NCBI GenBank assembly: GCA_963816315.1
Contig: CAWFJZ010000036.1
Location: 186,001-250,000, forward strand
Length of the DNA: 64,000 nt
Reading direction: 5' to 3'
Source: CADEEN01 sp963816315
Lineage (GTDB): Bacteria > Pseudomonadota > Gammaproteobacteria > Burkholderiales > Burkholderiaceae_C
A program made the translations under genes and the position numbers. Under the pieces are notes generated by a model that did no database searches, was not told the origin of the DNA, and saw nothing but the letters and a program-made list of their open reading frames with translations. Shown one piece after another: positions 29,012-37,370 of this stretch (within the stretch, counting starts at the first letter, position 1; each line of letters opens with the position of its first letter).

Positions 29012-29291
29012 ATGAGCACGCTCGACAAAACCTTCAAGGCCGTTCTGCAACGCAGCCCGAGCGCCGGCGGATGGACCTATGTCGTGATGACGCGGCTCGG
29101 CCGAGTACTTCGGCACGCGCGGTCTCGTCAAGGTCCGCGGCACGGTCGATGGCGTGCCGTTCCAGACCTCGTTCATGGCGCTGGGCGACGGCACGCACAA
29201 GCTGCCGATCAAGGCTGATTTGCGCAAGGCGGTGGGCAAGGACGTTGGCGATACGGTCGCGGTTCGGCTTATCGAGCGGATCGAGCGCTAA
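29012..29291 (+). pseudogene. DUF1905 domain protein, one frameshift
   Basis: Starts MSTLDKTFKAVLQRSPSAGG and, after an extra base near 29100, continues EYFGTRGLVKVRGTVDG and ends KDVGDTVAVRLIERIER at the TAA at 29289-29291. This is the whole DUF1905 beta-barrel, about 92 residues. The ORF length is 280 nt, so the net change is +1. An AGGAG site precedes the ATG. DUF1905 proteins have no established function. Confidence 0.75.
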
Positions 29292-29402
29292 GGGGGCGCA
29301 GCGGCCTGTCGAGCGGTGCGTGGAAGTCGAGTTTGACAACATCACGCTCACAGTCACCGTCCCGTCGCGCGGCTTGATGTGCCAGCTCAACAACGTAGCC
29401 GC

Positions 29403-29628
29403 TCACAGAGCGCTCAGTCGGGCCTTGGCTTGTTCCCACGCGATGGCGCGTGATGCACCCGAGCGCAGCTCCTGCTTGCGAACGTCGAATCTCGTCGGCC
29501 CAGGCCTGGCTCACGGCTGCTTCGTCTTCGTTGCCCAAGCTGTCCAGCAGAGCAAGTGCAACGGCCGACCGCTCGTCCGGCGGCAGGGCCAATGCTTCGT
29601 CGATCAGGTGGTCCACACGAGCGTTCAT
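29403..29628 (-). pseudogene. Orphan addiction-module antitoxin component, one frameshift
   Basis: 75 codons plus one base. MNARVDHLIDEALALPPDER and VALALLDSL match the putative addiction-module component family (unstable antitoxin, about 75 residues). After an extra base near 29460 the second frame ends ELRSGASRAIAWEQAKARL and SAL. The usual RelE/ParE-type toxin gene downstream is absent; the next gene, DUF1905, is on the other strand. It is either an orphan antitoxin or a remnant. Confidence 0.7.
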
Positions 29629-29702
29629 GCGGCGCAGTCTAGCAACTTGCCGCCTCGCATGCAGACGCCGTAGGGGCCCTTGAGCTGAGCATCGGGCCGG
29701 CG

Positions 29703-30140
29703 TCACCGCTCCTTCTTCGCCCCATGCTCCATCTCCTCACGCAGCCGATCCTCCTGCGCGCGCAACTCCGGCGTGAACTCGGCGCCGAAGTCTTCGGCTT
29801 CGAAGACCTGACGGATCTCGATGTCGGAGTCGCTTTCCATCGGGTTCGGGCAGCGCCTGACCCATTCGACGGCTTCTTCCATCGACTTGACCTGCCACAG
29901 CCAGTAGCCCGCGACGAGCTCCTTGGTTTCGGCAAACGGGCCGTCGATGACGCTGCGCGTGGCGCCCGAGAAGCGCACGCGTTTGCCCTTCACGCTCGGG
30001 TGCAGGCCTTCGCCGGCGAGCATCACGCCCGCCGTGACCAGTGCTTCGTTGTACTCGCCCATCGCGGCCAGCAGCTCGGTGCCGGGCATCTGGCCGGCTT
30101 CGGATTCCTTCGTCGCTTTGACCATCACCATCACACGCAT
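29703..30140 (-). CDS. YCII-related/DGPF domain protein
   Basis: 145 residues, intact. Starts MRVMVMVKATKESEAG and contains the signature DGPFAETKELVAGYWLW and EEAVEWVRRCPNPM. This DGPF/YCII family is often paired with ECF sigma factors, and some members act as anti-sigma-like or cofactor-binding proteins. No sigma-factor gene is next to it here. The acidic C-terminal tail (EFTPELRAQEDRLREEME) is usual. Confidence 0.85.
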   Translation of the reverse strand: MRVMVMVKATKESEAGQMPGTELLAAMGEYNEALVTAGVMLAGEGLHPSVKGKRVRFSGATRSVIDGPFAETKELVAGYWLWQVKSMEEAVEWVRRCPNPMESDSDIEIRQVFEAEDFGAEFTPELRAQEDRLREEMEHGAKKER

Positions 30141-30279
30141 CGCAGGTTCTCCTTCGGAAGGGTTGGTTCATGGAGACGACGAACCAGAGCGCTTCAATTC
30201 GACAGCGGCGCATTTCGATTTTGCAGCCTTGAACCGCGGCGCCACAGGCGCAATACTCGGCCTTGCGCAGGAGCCTGTA

Positions 30280-30546
30280 GTGCCCACGACCACGATCGTT
30301 ATCTGTCTTGCTTTTCTGGCGTTTGGCGCCTGCTTCGGTCTGGCGACGTTTTCGCGCCGTCATCTGTTCAGCGAAGGGCCGTCGCGTGCGGGCCAGGGTG
30401 GCGACGAGGACGACACGCTGGTGCAGCGTGCGATCTGGGTGCTGAGCTGCAGCGCCTTGTGGCCGCTGATGTTGCTGACGGGCGCCGTGTCGCTGTGGCG
30501 CCTGCGCAGTGTGCGCGTGCAGCAGCGGCGCGACGCCGAGCGCTGA
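30280..30546 (+). CDS. Small inner-membrane protein
   Basis: 88 residues from a GTG at 30280, chosen because AGGAG precedes it. Two hydrophobic helices: IVICLAFLAFGACFGLATF and AIWVLSCSALWPLMLLTGAV, with a charged loop (SRAGQGGDEDDTLVQR) between. No family is recognised. It lies 60 bp upstream of the 8-vinyl reductase gene on the same strand and may be co-expressed. Confidence 0.6.
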   Translation: MPTTTIVICLAFLAFGACFGLATFSRRHLFSEGPSRAGQGGDEDDTLVQRAIWVLSCSALWPLMLLTGAVSLWRLRSVRVQQRRDAER

Positions 30547-30609
30547 ATCGTTCTGTCGATCGCACCGCAGCGGGCCACTTAAGATCGTGGCGACCAAACC
30601 CGCTGTTCC

Positions 30610-31596
30610 TTGATACCACCGCGCTCCCCGAACCCGCGTCGCATCTTCATGCTCGGCGCCACTGGCACGATCGGCCGTGCCGCCGTGCGCGCGCTGCTGC
30701 GGCGTGGTCACGAGGTGGTGTGTTTTGTTCGTCCGCGCGCCGGCGCCGGCGATACGTCGATGAACGGCGCCACGGTGCGCCTCGGTGACGTTTGCGACCC
30801 GTCGTCGTTGGCGCGCGACGGTTTCCGCGGCGAGCGCTTCGACGTCTTGGTGTCGTGTCTGGCGTCGCGCACCGGCGCGCCGCGCGACGCGTGGGCGATC
30901 GACCACGGCGCCCACGTGCACGCGCTCGACGCAGCAAAGAACGCCGGCGTCTCGCACGTCGTGCTGCTGTCGGCGATCTGCGTGCAGAAACCGCTGCTCG
31001 CCTTTCAGCACGCCAAGCTCGCCTTCGAGAAAGTGCTCGTCGAGTCGGGCCTCGCCTACTCGATCGTGCGGCCCACCGCCTTCTTCAAGTCGCTGTCGGG
31101 CCAGGTCGATCGTGTCAAGCGCGGCAAGCCGTTCCTCGTCTTCGGCGACGGCACGCTCACGGCGTGCAAGCCGATCAGCGACGACGATCTCGGCGACTAC
31201 CTCGCTGCGTGCCTCGACGAGCCGAGCCGCCGCAACCGCGTGTTGCCGATCGGCGGGCCGGGGCCGGCGATCACGCCGCGGCAACAAGGCGAGCACCTGT
31301 TCGCACTGCTCGGCCGCGCGCCGCGTTTCAAGCAGGTGCCGGTGGCGCTGCTCGACGCCATCATCGGCGTGCTCGGCACGGCGGGCCATGTGGTGCCGGC
31401 GCTGGCGGCCAAAGCCGAACTGGCGCGCATCGGCCGCTACTACGCCACCGAATCGATGCTGGTGTGGGACCCCGCGACCGGCCGCTACGACGCCGCTGCC
31501 ACGCCCTCGACGGGCACGCAAACGCTGTTCGATTTCTACGCCGGCCTGGTGCGTGGTGACGTCGCCGTCGAGCGCGGCGATCACGCGGTGTTCTGA
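30610..31596 (+). CDS. bciA: 3,8-divinyl (proto)chlorophyllide a 8-vinyl reductase
   Basis: 328 residues, an SDR-like Rossmann protein: IFMLGATGTIGRAAVRALLR at the N-terminus, then VSCLASRTGAPRDAW, HVVLLSAICVQKPLLAFQ and YSIVRPTAFFKSLSGQVDR. The C-terminus GDHAVF and the segment TLTACKPISDDDLGDY are distinctive for the DVR/BciA family, which reduces the C8 vinyl group in (bacterio)chlorophyll synthesis with NADPH. It is not in a bch cluster in this window. Start is TTG 30610, or ATG 30649 (MLGATG) with a shorter leader. The MATE gene follows by 5 bp. Confidence 0.85.
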   Translation: MIPPRSPNPRRIFMLGATGTIGRAAVRALLRRGHEVVCFVRPRAGAGDTSMNGATVRLGDVCDPSSLARDGFRGERFDVLVSCLASRTGAPRDAWAIDHGAHVHALDAAKNAGVSHVVLLSAICVQKPLLAFQHAKLAFEKVLVESGLAYSIVRPTAFFKSLSGQVDRVKRGKPFLVFGDGTLTACKPISDDDLGDYLAACLDEPSRRNRVLPIGGPGPAITPRQQGEHLFALLGRAPRFKQVPVALLDAIIGVLGTAGHVVPALAAKAELARIGRYYATESMLVWDPATGRYDAAATPSTGTQTLFDFYAGLVRGDVAVERGDHAVF

Positions 31597-31601
31597 TCGT
31601 C

Positions 31602-32969
31602 ATGCGCCATCCGCAACGCCCTCGCATCACCCCCATCGCCGGCCCGATCCTCGGCGAGTTCATGATCGGCATCAGCGTGGCGATGGTCACGCTGTGGATG
31701 GCTTCGCGCATCTCCGACGCCGCGGCCGGCGCCTTCGGCATGAGCCAGCAGGTGCTCGAATCGTTGTTCGTGCTCTTCCGCGTGCTCGCCCTCGGCGTCG
31801 GCGTGACGATCACGCAGTCGCTGGGCGGCCGGCGTGCCGACGCGGCGCGGCGCACGGCGCTGGTCGGCTTCGGTGCCTGCACCTGGGTCGGCGCGGTGGC
31901 GGCGCTGTGGCTGTTGTTCGCCAGCGATTGGACGCTGGCCCTGCTCAATGCGCCGGACGCCGTCGAGGCGCTCGGCGGGCCCTACCTGCAACTGCTGGCC
32001 GTGGCGGCGTTACTCGAAGCCTACAACCTCGTCATGGCCAGCATCCTGCGCGCGCACCTGCACGCACGCGACACGCTGTTCGTCATGCTGGTGATGCACG
32101 CTGCCCACCTGGCGTTGGCGATGCCGCTGATGCTGGGCGTCGGCGATTGGGGCGGCCTCGGCCTCGCGGGCAATGCACTCGCGCTGACCGTGAGCCGCGC
32201 CATCGGCCTGGCGCTGCACCTGTGGCTGTGGCGGCGGCGCATGAACCTCGTGCCGACGCGGGACGACTGGTGGCGCTGCCCGGCGCGCGCGCTGATGCCG
32301 GTGCTGCGCATCGGCATCCCCGGCGCGTCGCTCGACATGGCGTACCGCCTGGCGTTCATGATGTCGCTGTCGTCCGCCGCCAAGCTCGGCGTGGCCGCGC
32401 TGGCCACGCAGGCCTACGTGCTGCAGACGCTGCGCTACGTGCTGCTGATCAGCCTGGCGATCGGCTGGGCCTGCGAGATCATGGTCGGCCACCTCGTCGG
32501 CTCGGGCAAGTTCCGCGCCGCGCACCTGCTCGTACGCAAGGGCCTGCGCAACGGCCTGCTGGCCTCGGGCGCGATGGCGCTCGTTGCCGCGATCAGTGCG
32601 CCGTGGCTGATGCGCATCTTCACCCGCGACCCGGCGGTGATCCACGCCGCGCAAGTGCTGCTCTGGATGTCGTTCGCGCTGGAAACCGGACGCGTCGGCA
32701 ACCTCGTCGTGCTCGGTGCATTGCGCTCCACCGGCGACGTGATCCTGCCGACCGCGGTGGCCATCGCCTCGATCGTGCTCGTGCTCGGCTTCGGCTCGAT
32801 CGTGCTCGGCCAGCACTACGGCCTGGTCGGCATCTGGATCGCCTACGCCGCCGACGAGTGGATCCGCAGCGGCCTGATGCGCTGGCGCTGGGAAACGCAC
32901 GGCTGGGTCAGCCACGCCCGCGCCATCCAGCAGCGCTTGCGCTCGCCCGGCGTCGAGAGCCGGTTCTGA
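31602..32969 (+). CDS. MATE-family efflux transporter
   Basis: 455 residues with about twelve hydrophobic helices, beginning RITPIAGPILGEFMIGISVA. MATE exporters use Na+ or H+ gradients to expel cationic drugs or metabolites. The conserved first-helix polar pattern and the internal two-fold repeat are visible (IGISVAMVTLWMASRIS against LRIGIPGASLDMAYRLAF). It lies 5 bp after bciA, so the two are co-transcribed. Export of a pigment-pathway intermediate is possible but speculative. Confidence 0.85.
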   Translation: MRHPQRPRITPIAGPILGEFMIGISVAMVTLWMASRISDAAAGAFGMSQQVLESLFVLFRVLALGVGVTITQSLGGRRADAARRTALVGFGACTWVGAVAALWLLFASDWTLALLNAPDAVEALGGPYLQLLAVAALLEAYNLVMASILRAHLHARDTLFVMLVMHAAHLALAMPLMLGVGDWGGLGLAGNALALTVSRAIGLALHLWLWRRRMNLVPTRDDWWRCPARALMPVLRIGIPGASLDMAYRLAFMMSLSSAAKLGVAALATQAYVLQTLRYVLLISLAIGWACEIMVGHLVGSGKFRAAHLLVRKGLRNGLLASGAMALVAAISAPWLMRIFTRDPAVIHAAQVLLWMSFALETGRVGNLVVLGALRSTGDVILPTAVAIASIVLVLGFGSIVLGQHYGLVGIWIAYAADEWIRSGLMRWRWETHGWVSHARAIQQRLRSPGVESRF

Positions 32970-32971
32970 GC

Positions 32972-32985
32972 GTGCGCTAGCGCAC
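32972..32985. repeat. 14-bp perfect palindrome
   Basis: GTGCGCTAGCGCAC, two bases after the MATE stop codon and 54 bp upstream of the next start. It could be part of a weak terminator or an operator; the sequence alone does not decide. Confidence 0.35.
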
Positions 32986-33039
32986 CGACGGCGCCGCCTC
33001 ATGTGTGCCAAGTTGAGGGAATCCTTCAGGAGAACCGAG

Positions 33040-33174
33040 ATGAGCAAAGGCAACAAGGAATCGAAGAAACCCAAGCAGGCGACGCCGGCAAAGGCGCCTG
33101 CCACGGGCCTCGCCACGCCGCCGCCGGGCAACGCGTCCAGACCGCAGCCGCGCAAGAAGTGGCCGGCCACGTGA
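33040..33174 (+). CDS. Small Lys/Pro-rich protein (44 aa)
   Basis: 44 residues, MSKGNKESKKPKQATPAKAP then a Pro-rich stretch and PQPRKKWPAT, likely disordered and basic. A CAGGAG site precedes the ATG. Its TGA overlaps the GTG start of the next gene (GTGA), so the pair is translationally coupled. Similar short basic proteins are common in Burkholderiales, but I know no function. Confidence 0.6.
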   Translation: MSKGNKESKKPKQATPAKAPATGLATPPPGNASRPQPRKKWPAT

Positions 33175-33461
33175 CCGACCCGACAGCCGCCGCCCCGTTG
33201 CCGGCGCCGTTCTTTCATCAGGACTCCGAGACCGTGCGCTTCTGGGTGCAGGTGCCCGGCGGTGTGCCGATCGGTGCGATCCTGACCAAGCCGTTGCTGC
33301 ACTACCGCTTCGATGCCAAGCCGGACGGCAGCGATGCCGTGGCCATCTATGAGAAGAACCGCAGCGACATCGACGCCGCGGTGCTCGCCCGCGTCGCCAG
33401 CGGCTCGATCGAGCCGGTGATGTTGCGCGAGCACGATCTGCCGCCGCGTCCGCGGCGCTGA
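33171..33461 (+). CDS. DUF1488-like protein
   Basis: 96 residues starting GTG at 33171 in a GTGA overlap. The pattern DSETVRFWVQVPGGVPIGA, then ...LLHYRF, AIYEKNRSDIDAAVLARVA and SGSIEPVMLREHDL resembles DUF1488, a small alpha-beta family without a known role. I give moderate weight to the family name. Confidence 0.55.
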   Translation: MTDPTAAAPLPAPFFHQDSETVRFWVQVPGGVPIGAILTKPLLHYRFDAKPDGSDAVAIYEKNRSDIDAAVLARVASGSIEPVMLREHDLPPRPRR

Positions 33462-33579
33462 CAGCGACACGGCGTTCGAGCAGGGCAACGGCTCGCTGTC
33501 GCACGTCGGCACCGCGCTGCTCGAGAACGATGCAGCATCAAGTCACGCAACATCCCGGCCGATTGAATGATGGGCCGCT

Positions 33580-34251
33580 TCAGCCGCGCAACCGGTAGCC
33601 CTGGCCGCGGTGTGTGGTGATCAGCGCGGCGCCGAGCTTGCGGCGCAGGCGGCTGACGATGACTTCAACCGAGTTGCTGGCGCGCGGCGCGCGGCCGACA
33701 TCGCCACCGAGCGAGAGTTCGATCTCGGCGCGGCTGCAGATGAGGCCGCGTCGCCGTGCCAGGCAGACGAGCAGCGCCCATTCGATCGCCGTCAGGGCCA
33801 CGCGCGCGTCGTCGCGGCGCACGGTGCGGGTGTCGAAATCGACCGACAACTCGCGCACGTGCAGGGCTGGCGGCAGCGCCTCGGCGCGGCGCTGCGCAAC
33901 AGCGTCGATGCGCGCCAGCATCTCGCCCAGGTCGAGCGGGTGGATCAGGCAATCGTCGGCACCGGCCTGCTGCCAGCCGATGCGGTCGCCGACCTGGTCG
34001 CGCGCGGCCAGCACGATCACCGGGCACAGCACGCCACGCGCGCGCAAGCGCGGCAGCAACTCGAGGCTGCTGTCGTTCGGCGGTTTCAAGTCGAGCAGCA
34101 GCAGGTCGGGCGGCGGTGTTGTTGCCGCGGCCAAGCGCGCCTCGGCCAAGCCGGTCGGTGTCAGCCACTCGACGCGGTGGCCCGCCGCGACGAGGCGCTC
34201 GACAAGGGCCCGTCCCAGCTCGACATCATCTTCCAGCAATGCCACCTGCAC
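33580..34251 (-). CDS. OmpR/PhoB-type response regulator with substituted receiver residues
   Basis: 223 residues. The receiver domain has the acidic pair (EDD) and the phosphoacceptor Asp in LLLLDLKPPND. The conserved Thr/Ser is Ala (VIVLAARD) and the conserved Lys is His (CLIHPLD). The DNA-binding domain is a winged helix, with VALTAIEWALLVCLARR and SVEVIVSRLRRKLG, ending THRGQGYRLRG. There is no sensor kinase next to it. It lies just downstream of the ferredoxin-reductase operon on the same strand and may control it. Confidence 0.8.
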   Translation of the reverse strand: MQVALLEDDVELGRALVERLVAAGHRVEWLTPTGLAEARLAAATTPPPDLLLLDLKPPNDSSLELLPRLRARGVLCPVIVLAARDQVGDRIGWQQAGADDCLIHPLDLGEMLARIDAVAQRRAEALPPALHVRELSVDFDTRTVRRDDARVALTAIEWALLVCLARRRGLICSRAEIELSLGGDVGRAPRASNSVEVIVSRLRRKLGAALITTHRGQGYRLRG

Positions 34252-34314
34252 ATCCCGCTCCCCTTCACAAACAAGCGTGCAGCATGCTCGGCGCGGATGA
34301 ACGCTCGCTGAAGA

Positions 34315-35361
34315 TCACGCCGCCAGCGGCGCGGCGCCGGTGATGCGCTGCCACAGGCTGCGCTTGGGCGCAACGGCCGCAAAGAACGGGTCGGCGCGGA
34401 TGCGCTCGGGCGCCGCGCCGCGCTCCAGCGCCAGCGCCTTGACCGCATCGACCATCGGCGGCGGGCCGCAGACGTACACGCGCGTTTCGCACAGGCTCGC
34501 AAAGTCTTCGGCCACGGCCTGGTGCAGATGCATCGCGCGCTGGCCCGCATCCTTCGGCTGCGCATAGACCGGCACGAAGCGAAAACCCTTGTGCGCGGCC
34601 TGCAGCCGCAGCGGCCCGCCGGCGTACAAGTCGCCCTCGCCGCGCACGCCGTGGTAGAGGTGGATGCGGCTCGGCCGTTGGCCTTCGGCGAGTGCGGCGT
34701 CGAGCACCGACAGCATCGGCGCCAGGCCCGTGCCGCCGGCCAGCAGCAGCAGCGGCTCGTCGCTCGGCGGTGCGTCCCAGCAGGCATCGCCGAACGGGCC
34801 GTGTACCGTCACCGCATCGCCGCGCCGCAGGTTGTTGGCAACATGGCCGCTGATCAAACCATTGGGCAGCACGCGGATGTGGAACTCGAGCCGCCGTTCG
34901 CGCGGCTGCGTGGCCATCGAATAGCTGCGCGGCGGCAGGCGGCCGAAGGACAGCTTGGCGAACTGGCCGGGCCGGAAGTCGAAGACCGCATCGTCGGCGA
35001 GTTGCAGCGTCAGCAGCACCACGTCCGCGGTCACGCGCTCGACGCTGGCCACTTGCGAGGGCAGCGTGACGATCGGCATCGGCATGGTGGTGCTCAGCCA
35101 GCGCAGCCGCACGTCGCCGACGGGCCGCGAGCGGCAGGCCAGGATCAGGCCGCGCGCGCGTTCGTCGTCGTCCAGCGCATCCGGGCTGCACTCGTCGGTG
35201 GCGACGTTGCCTTCCAGAAGGTCGCATTTGCAGCTGCCGCATTCACCGACGCCGCAGACATGCGGGAACGGCACGCCGGCGTCGAGCGCGGCGTTGAGGA
35301 TGGTCTGGTGGCGGCCGGCCTGCACCGGCTCGCTCCAATCGGCAATATGGATCACGGGCAT
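34315..35361 (-). CDS. 2Fe-2S ferredoxin/FAD/NAD oxidoreductase
   Basis: 348 residues from the ATG at 35361 (AAAGGA upstream). The plant-type ferredoxin domain has CGVGECGSCKCDLLEG and a later LACRSRP, giving four cysteines. The FAD domain has RSYSMAT. The NAD-binding part has LLLLAGGTGLAPMLSVL and CGPPPMVDAV. This is the electron-transfer subunit of multicomponent oxygenases or similar reductases. It directly follows the cytochrome b/EB_dh gene (16 bp), so it probably passes electrons between NADH and that membrane protein. No oxygenase alpha or beta subunit is present. Confidence 0.88.
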   Translation of the reverse strand: MPVIHIADWSEPVQAGRHQTILNAALDAGVPFPHVCGVGECGSCKCDLLEGNVATDECSPDALDDDERARGLILACRSRPVGDVRLRWLSTTMPMPIVTLPSQVASVERVTADVVLLTLQLADDAVFDFRPGQFAKLSFGRLPPRSYSMATQPRERRLEFHIRVLPNGLISGHVANNLRRGDAVTVHGPFGDACWDAPPSDEPLLLLAGGTGLAPMLSVLDAALAEGQRPSRIHLYHGVRGEGDLYAGGPLRLQAAHKGFRFVPVYAQPKDAGQRAMHLHQAVAEDFASLCETRVYVCGPPPMVDAVKALALERGAAPERIRADPFFAAVAPKRSLWQRITGAAPLAA

Positions 35362-35377
35362 CGTCAGGGTCCTTTGG

Positions 35378-37015
35378 TCATTGCAACGCGATGCGCAGCG
35401 GTTGCACGTGGCGCGTGTGGCGCACCTGGTTGTGGTCGAAGACGGCGAACCACATGAACATGCCATCGGCAATCGGCTGGTCGAACTTGGAGCCGGTGTC
35501 GAGCTTGCGTTTGGCCTCCAGCGTCCACCAGCCGTTCTTCCATTGCGCGTGCACGGCCACGTCGCCGCGGTCGCCGGCGAACGGCTGGTCCACCAGCACG
35601 GAAGGGATCACCGTGCCGACGGGAATCGCCGCGTCGCGCTCGGCGGAAAACGGCGCGACCTCGCTCATCAACATCGAGAACAGGCCGCTGTCGCTGGCGT
35701 TCGGGTTCGGGTCGAAAGGCCCCATGCGTTGCTGCAGCGCCGCCAGATCCTTGGGCAGGAACTTGACCTTGACCAGGTCGCTGTCCTTGATCTTGTCGAA
35801 GTTGGCTTCGAAGCCGCCGCTGGTTTTCGGGTCGGTGTTGTAGCCGCCGGTGTAGCGCTTGCCGGCTTTTGCTTCCATCGGCGCACCGAAGTAGTTGTCG
35901 TCGAACTGGTTCGTCGCGCCGCTGCGCACGCTCTTCCAATGCCAGACGTCGGCCAGGCTGCCGTCGGTGGTGGCGTGCAGGCCCAGGCCGTTGCTCGGAC
36001 CCGGTTTGTCGGCGATCGGCTTCGGGCCGAGGTTGACGCTGTCGCCACCGGCCACCGGCGAGCGCGCCAGCATCACGGCGAACTTGTCTTCGTAGTAGTC
36101 GTTCTCGTCGTTCTTGAAGTAGTTGCTGTGCACGAGCTTCCAGCCCTGCTCGGTCTTGACCAGCGGGATGTGCTTCTGGCTGCGCGTCGCATCGGGCCAG
36201 CGGAAGAGGAAGTAGGCATGCTGGCCGTCGTGCAGCGCGCGCACGTGAACATCGACCTCGCCGCCGTCGAGGTTGAAGCCGCGGCTGGTGTGCACCACGG
36301 CCTCGGTCGCGCGCTGCCAAGCCGGGTCGGCGGCGTCGCCGTCGAGCGTCGGCAGCTCGGCGCTGCGCGTGATCAACAGCGGCGTCATGCTGCGGCTGTC
36401 GCTGACGTAGGCGATGGCCGCGCCGACCAGGCCGACCGCGAGCGCCGCGCCGGCGCCGGCGCCGTAGGCCACGCGCGGCGTGACGATCTTCAGCAACTGC
36501 CGCCAGCCGCCGAAGGCCAACTGCGTGGCGATATGCAGCGCGATGTAGCCGACGAAGCCCCACGATAGCCATTGGTGCACCTGCGCCAGCGGCTCGGTCG
36601 GCAGCAGGCCGGGGAAGAAGTACAGCAGCACGCCGGTGGCCGCCGCGCCGCCGAGCAGTGCGAAGGCGAACCAGTACATCAGCCGGTTGATGGCCTGCCA
36701 GCGCACCGTGCGGTCGGCGCTGCGCAGGTTGGCGCGGCGCAGTGCCAGCCGGCCGCCGAGGCCGGTGCGCCAGAGGAAGGCGAGGTAGGCGACGACCAAT
36801 CCCACCATCGCGGTGGCGCTCCAGAAATGCCAGCGCAGCACGTTGCCTTGCAGCAGCAGCACATCGAGCCAGCGCAGCAGCAGGTTGTCGCTGTGCATGC
36901 CGGCGATGCGCCAGCCGGTGGAGACACTGAGCAGCAGCGCGGCGACCAGGCCCCAATGCATCAGCATCGTTGGCAGATCGGCGCGTGCGCGCGCTGCGGG
37001 TTGAGAGCGAATCAT
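35378..37015 (-). CDS. Membrane cytochrome b fused to an ethylbenzene-dehydrogenase-type haem domain
   Basis: 545 residues. The N-terminal 210 residues form a b561/PF01292-like bundle of four or more helices with His candidates in MLMHWGLVAALLL, VLRWHFWSATAMVG and YIALHIATQL. From about residue 235 a periplasmic domain of the EB_dh/DMSO-reductase-gamma type follows (TLDGDAADPAWQRA, ...AYFLFRWPDATRSQKH). The same pairing is annotated in c-552/ethylbenzene dehydrogenase-like systems. Good RBS AAGGGGG. The ferredoxin reductase gene follows by 16 bp. No molybdopterin catalytic subunit is nearby. I infer a quinone-linked redox carrier. Confidence 0.8.
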   Translation of the reverse strand: MIRSQPAARARADLPTMLMHWGLVAALLLSVSTGWRIAGMHSDNLLLRWLDVLLLQGNVLRWHFWSATAMVGLVVAYLAFLWRTGLGGRLALRRANLRSADRTVRWQAINRLMYWFAFALLGGAAATGVLLYFFPGLLPTEPLAQVHQWLSWGFVGYIALHIATQLAFGGWRQLLKIVTPRVAYGAGAGAALAVGLVGAAIAYVSDSRSMTPLLITRSAELPTLDGDAADPAWQRATEAVVHTSRGFNLDGGEVDVHVRALHDGQHAYFLFRWPDATRSQKHIPLVKTEQGWKLVHSNYFKNDENDYYEDKFAVMLARSPVAGGDSVNLGPKPIADKPGPSNGLGLHATTDGSLADVWHWKSVRSGATNQFDDNYFGAPMEAKAGKRYTGGYNTDPKTSGGFEANFDKIKDSDLVKVKFLPKDLAALQQRMGPFDPNPNASDSGLFSMLMSEVAPFSAERDAAIPVGTVIPSVLVDQPFAGDRGDVAVHAQWKNGWWTLEAKRKLDTGSKFDQPIADGMFMWFAVFDHNQVRHTRHVQPLRIALQ

Positions 37016-37370
37016 GGCGGGTACCCCCTTCTTCGAATGGCAGCCGGTGCGGCCGAGGGGGCGACGTTGGGCGCATACAACCCAGCGGCTGTGCCGAGAC
37101 GCAAACCAAAATTACATTCAAAGGGCGCTTTGTGCAGATGTGCGATGTTGCGCCGCAGTAAAGAGGCCGACATGTGGAGCCTGAGTAACGCAAGCGAACG
37201 TTCTTTTGCGAACGGTCAGCGCGGGAGCGCGCTCATCACGCTGCACGGTCACCCTTGGGGGTTGCAGACGTTGCCGCATCGGGTCTATGGTCCCTGTGCT
37301 GCGGCCGCTCGGAGCGTGCGGCGCGCCGCACTGGATCGAACGCTCCGCGCAACCTGGGACGAGGTCAACG
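37016..37370. other. Intergenic region between divergent operon and protease gene
   Basis: 355 bp. I see no gene. It contains a small inverted repeat CAAAG-GGCG-CTTTG at 37119-37132 of unknown meaning. Promoters for both sides should be here. Confidence 0.4.
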
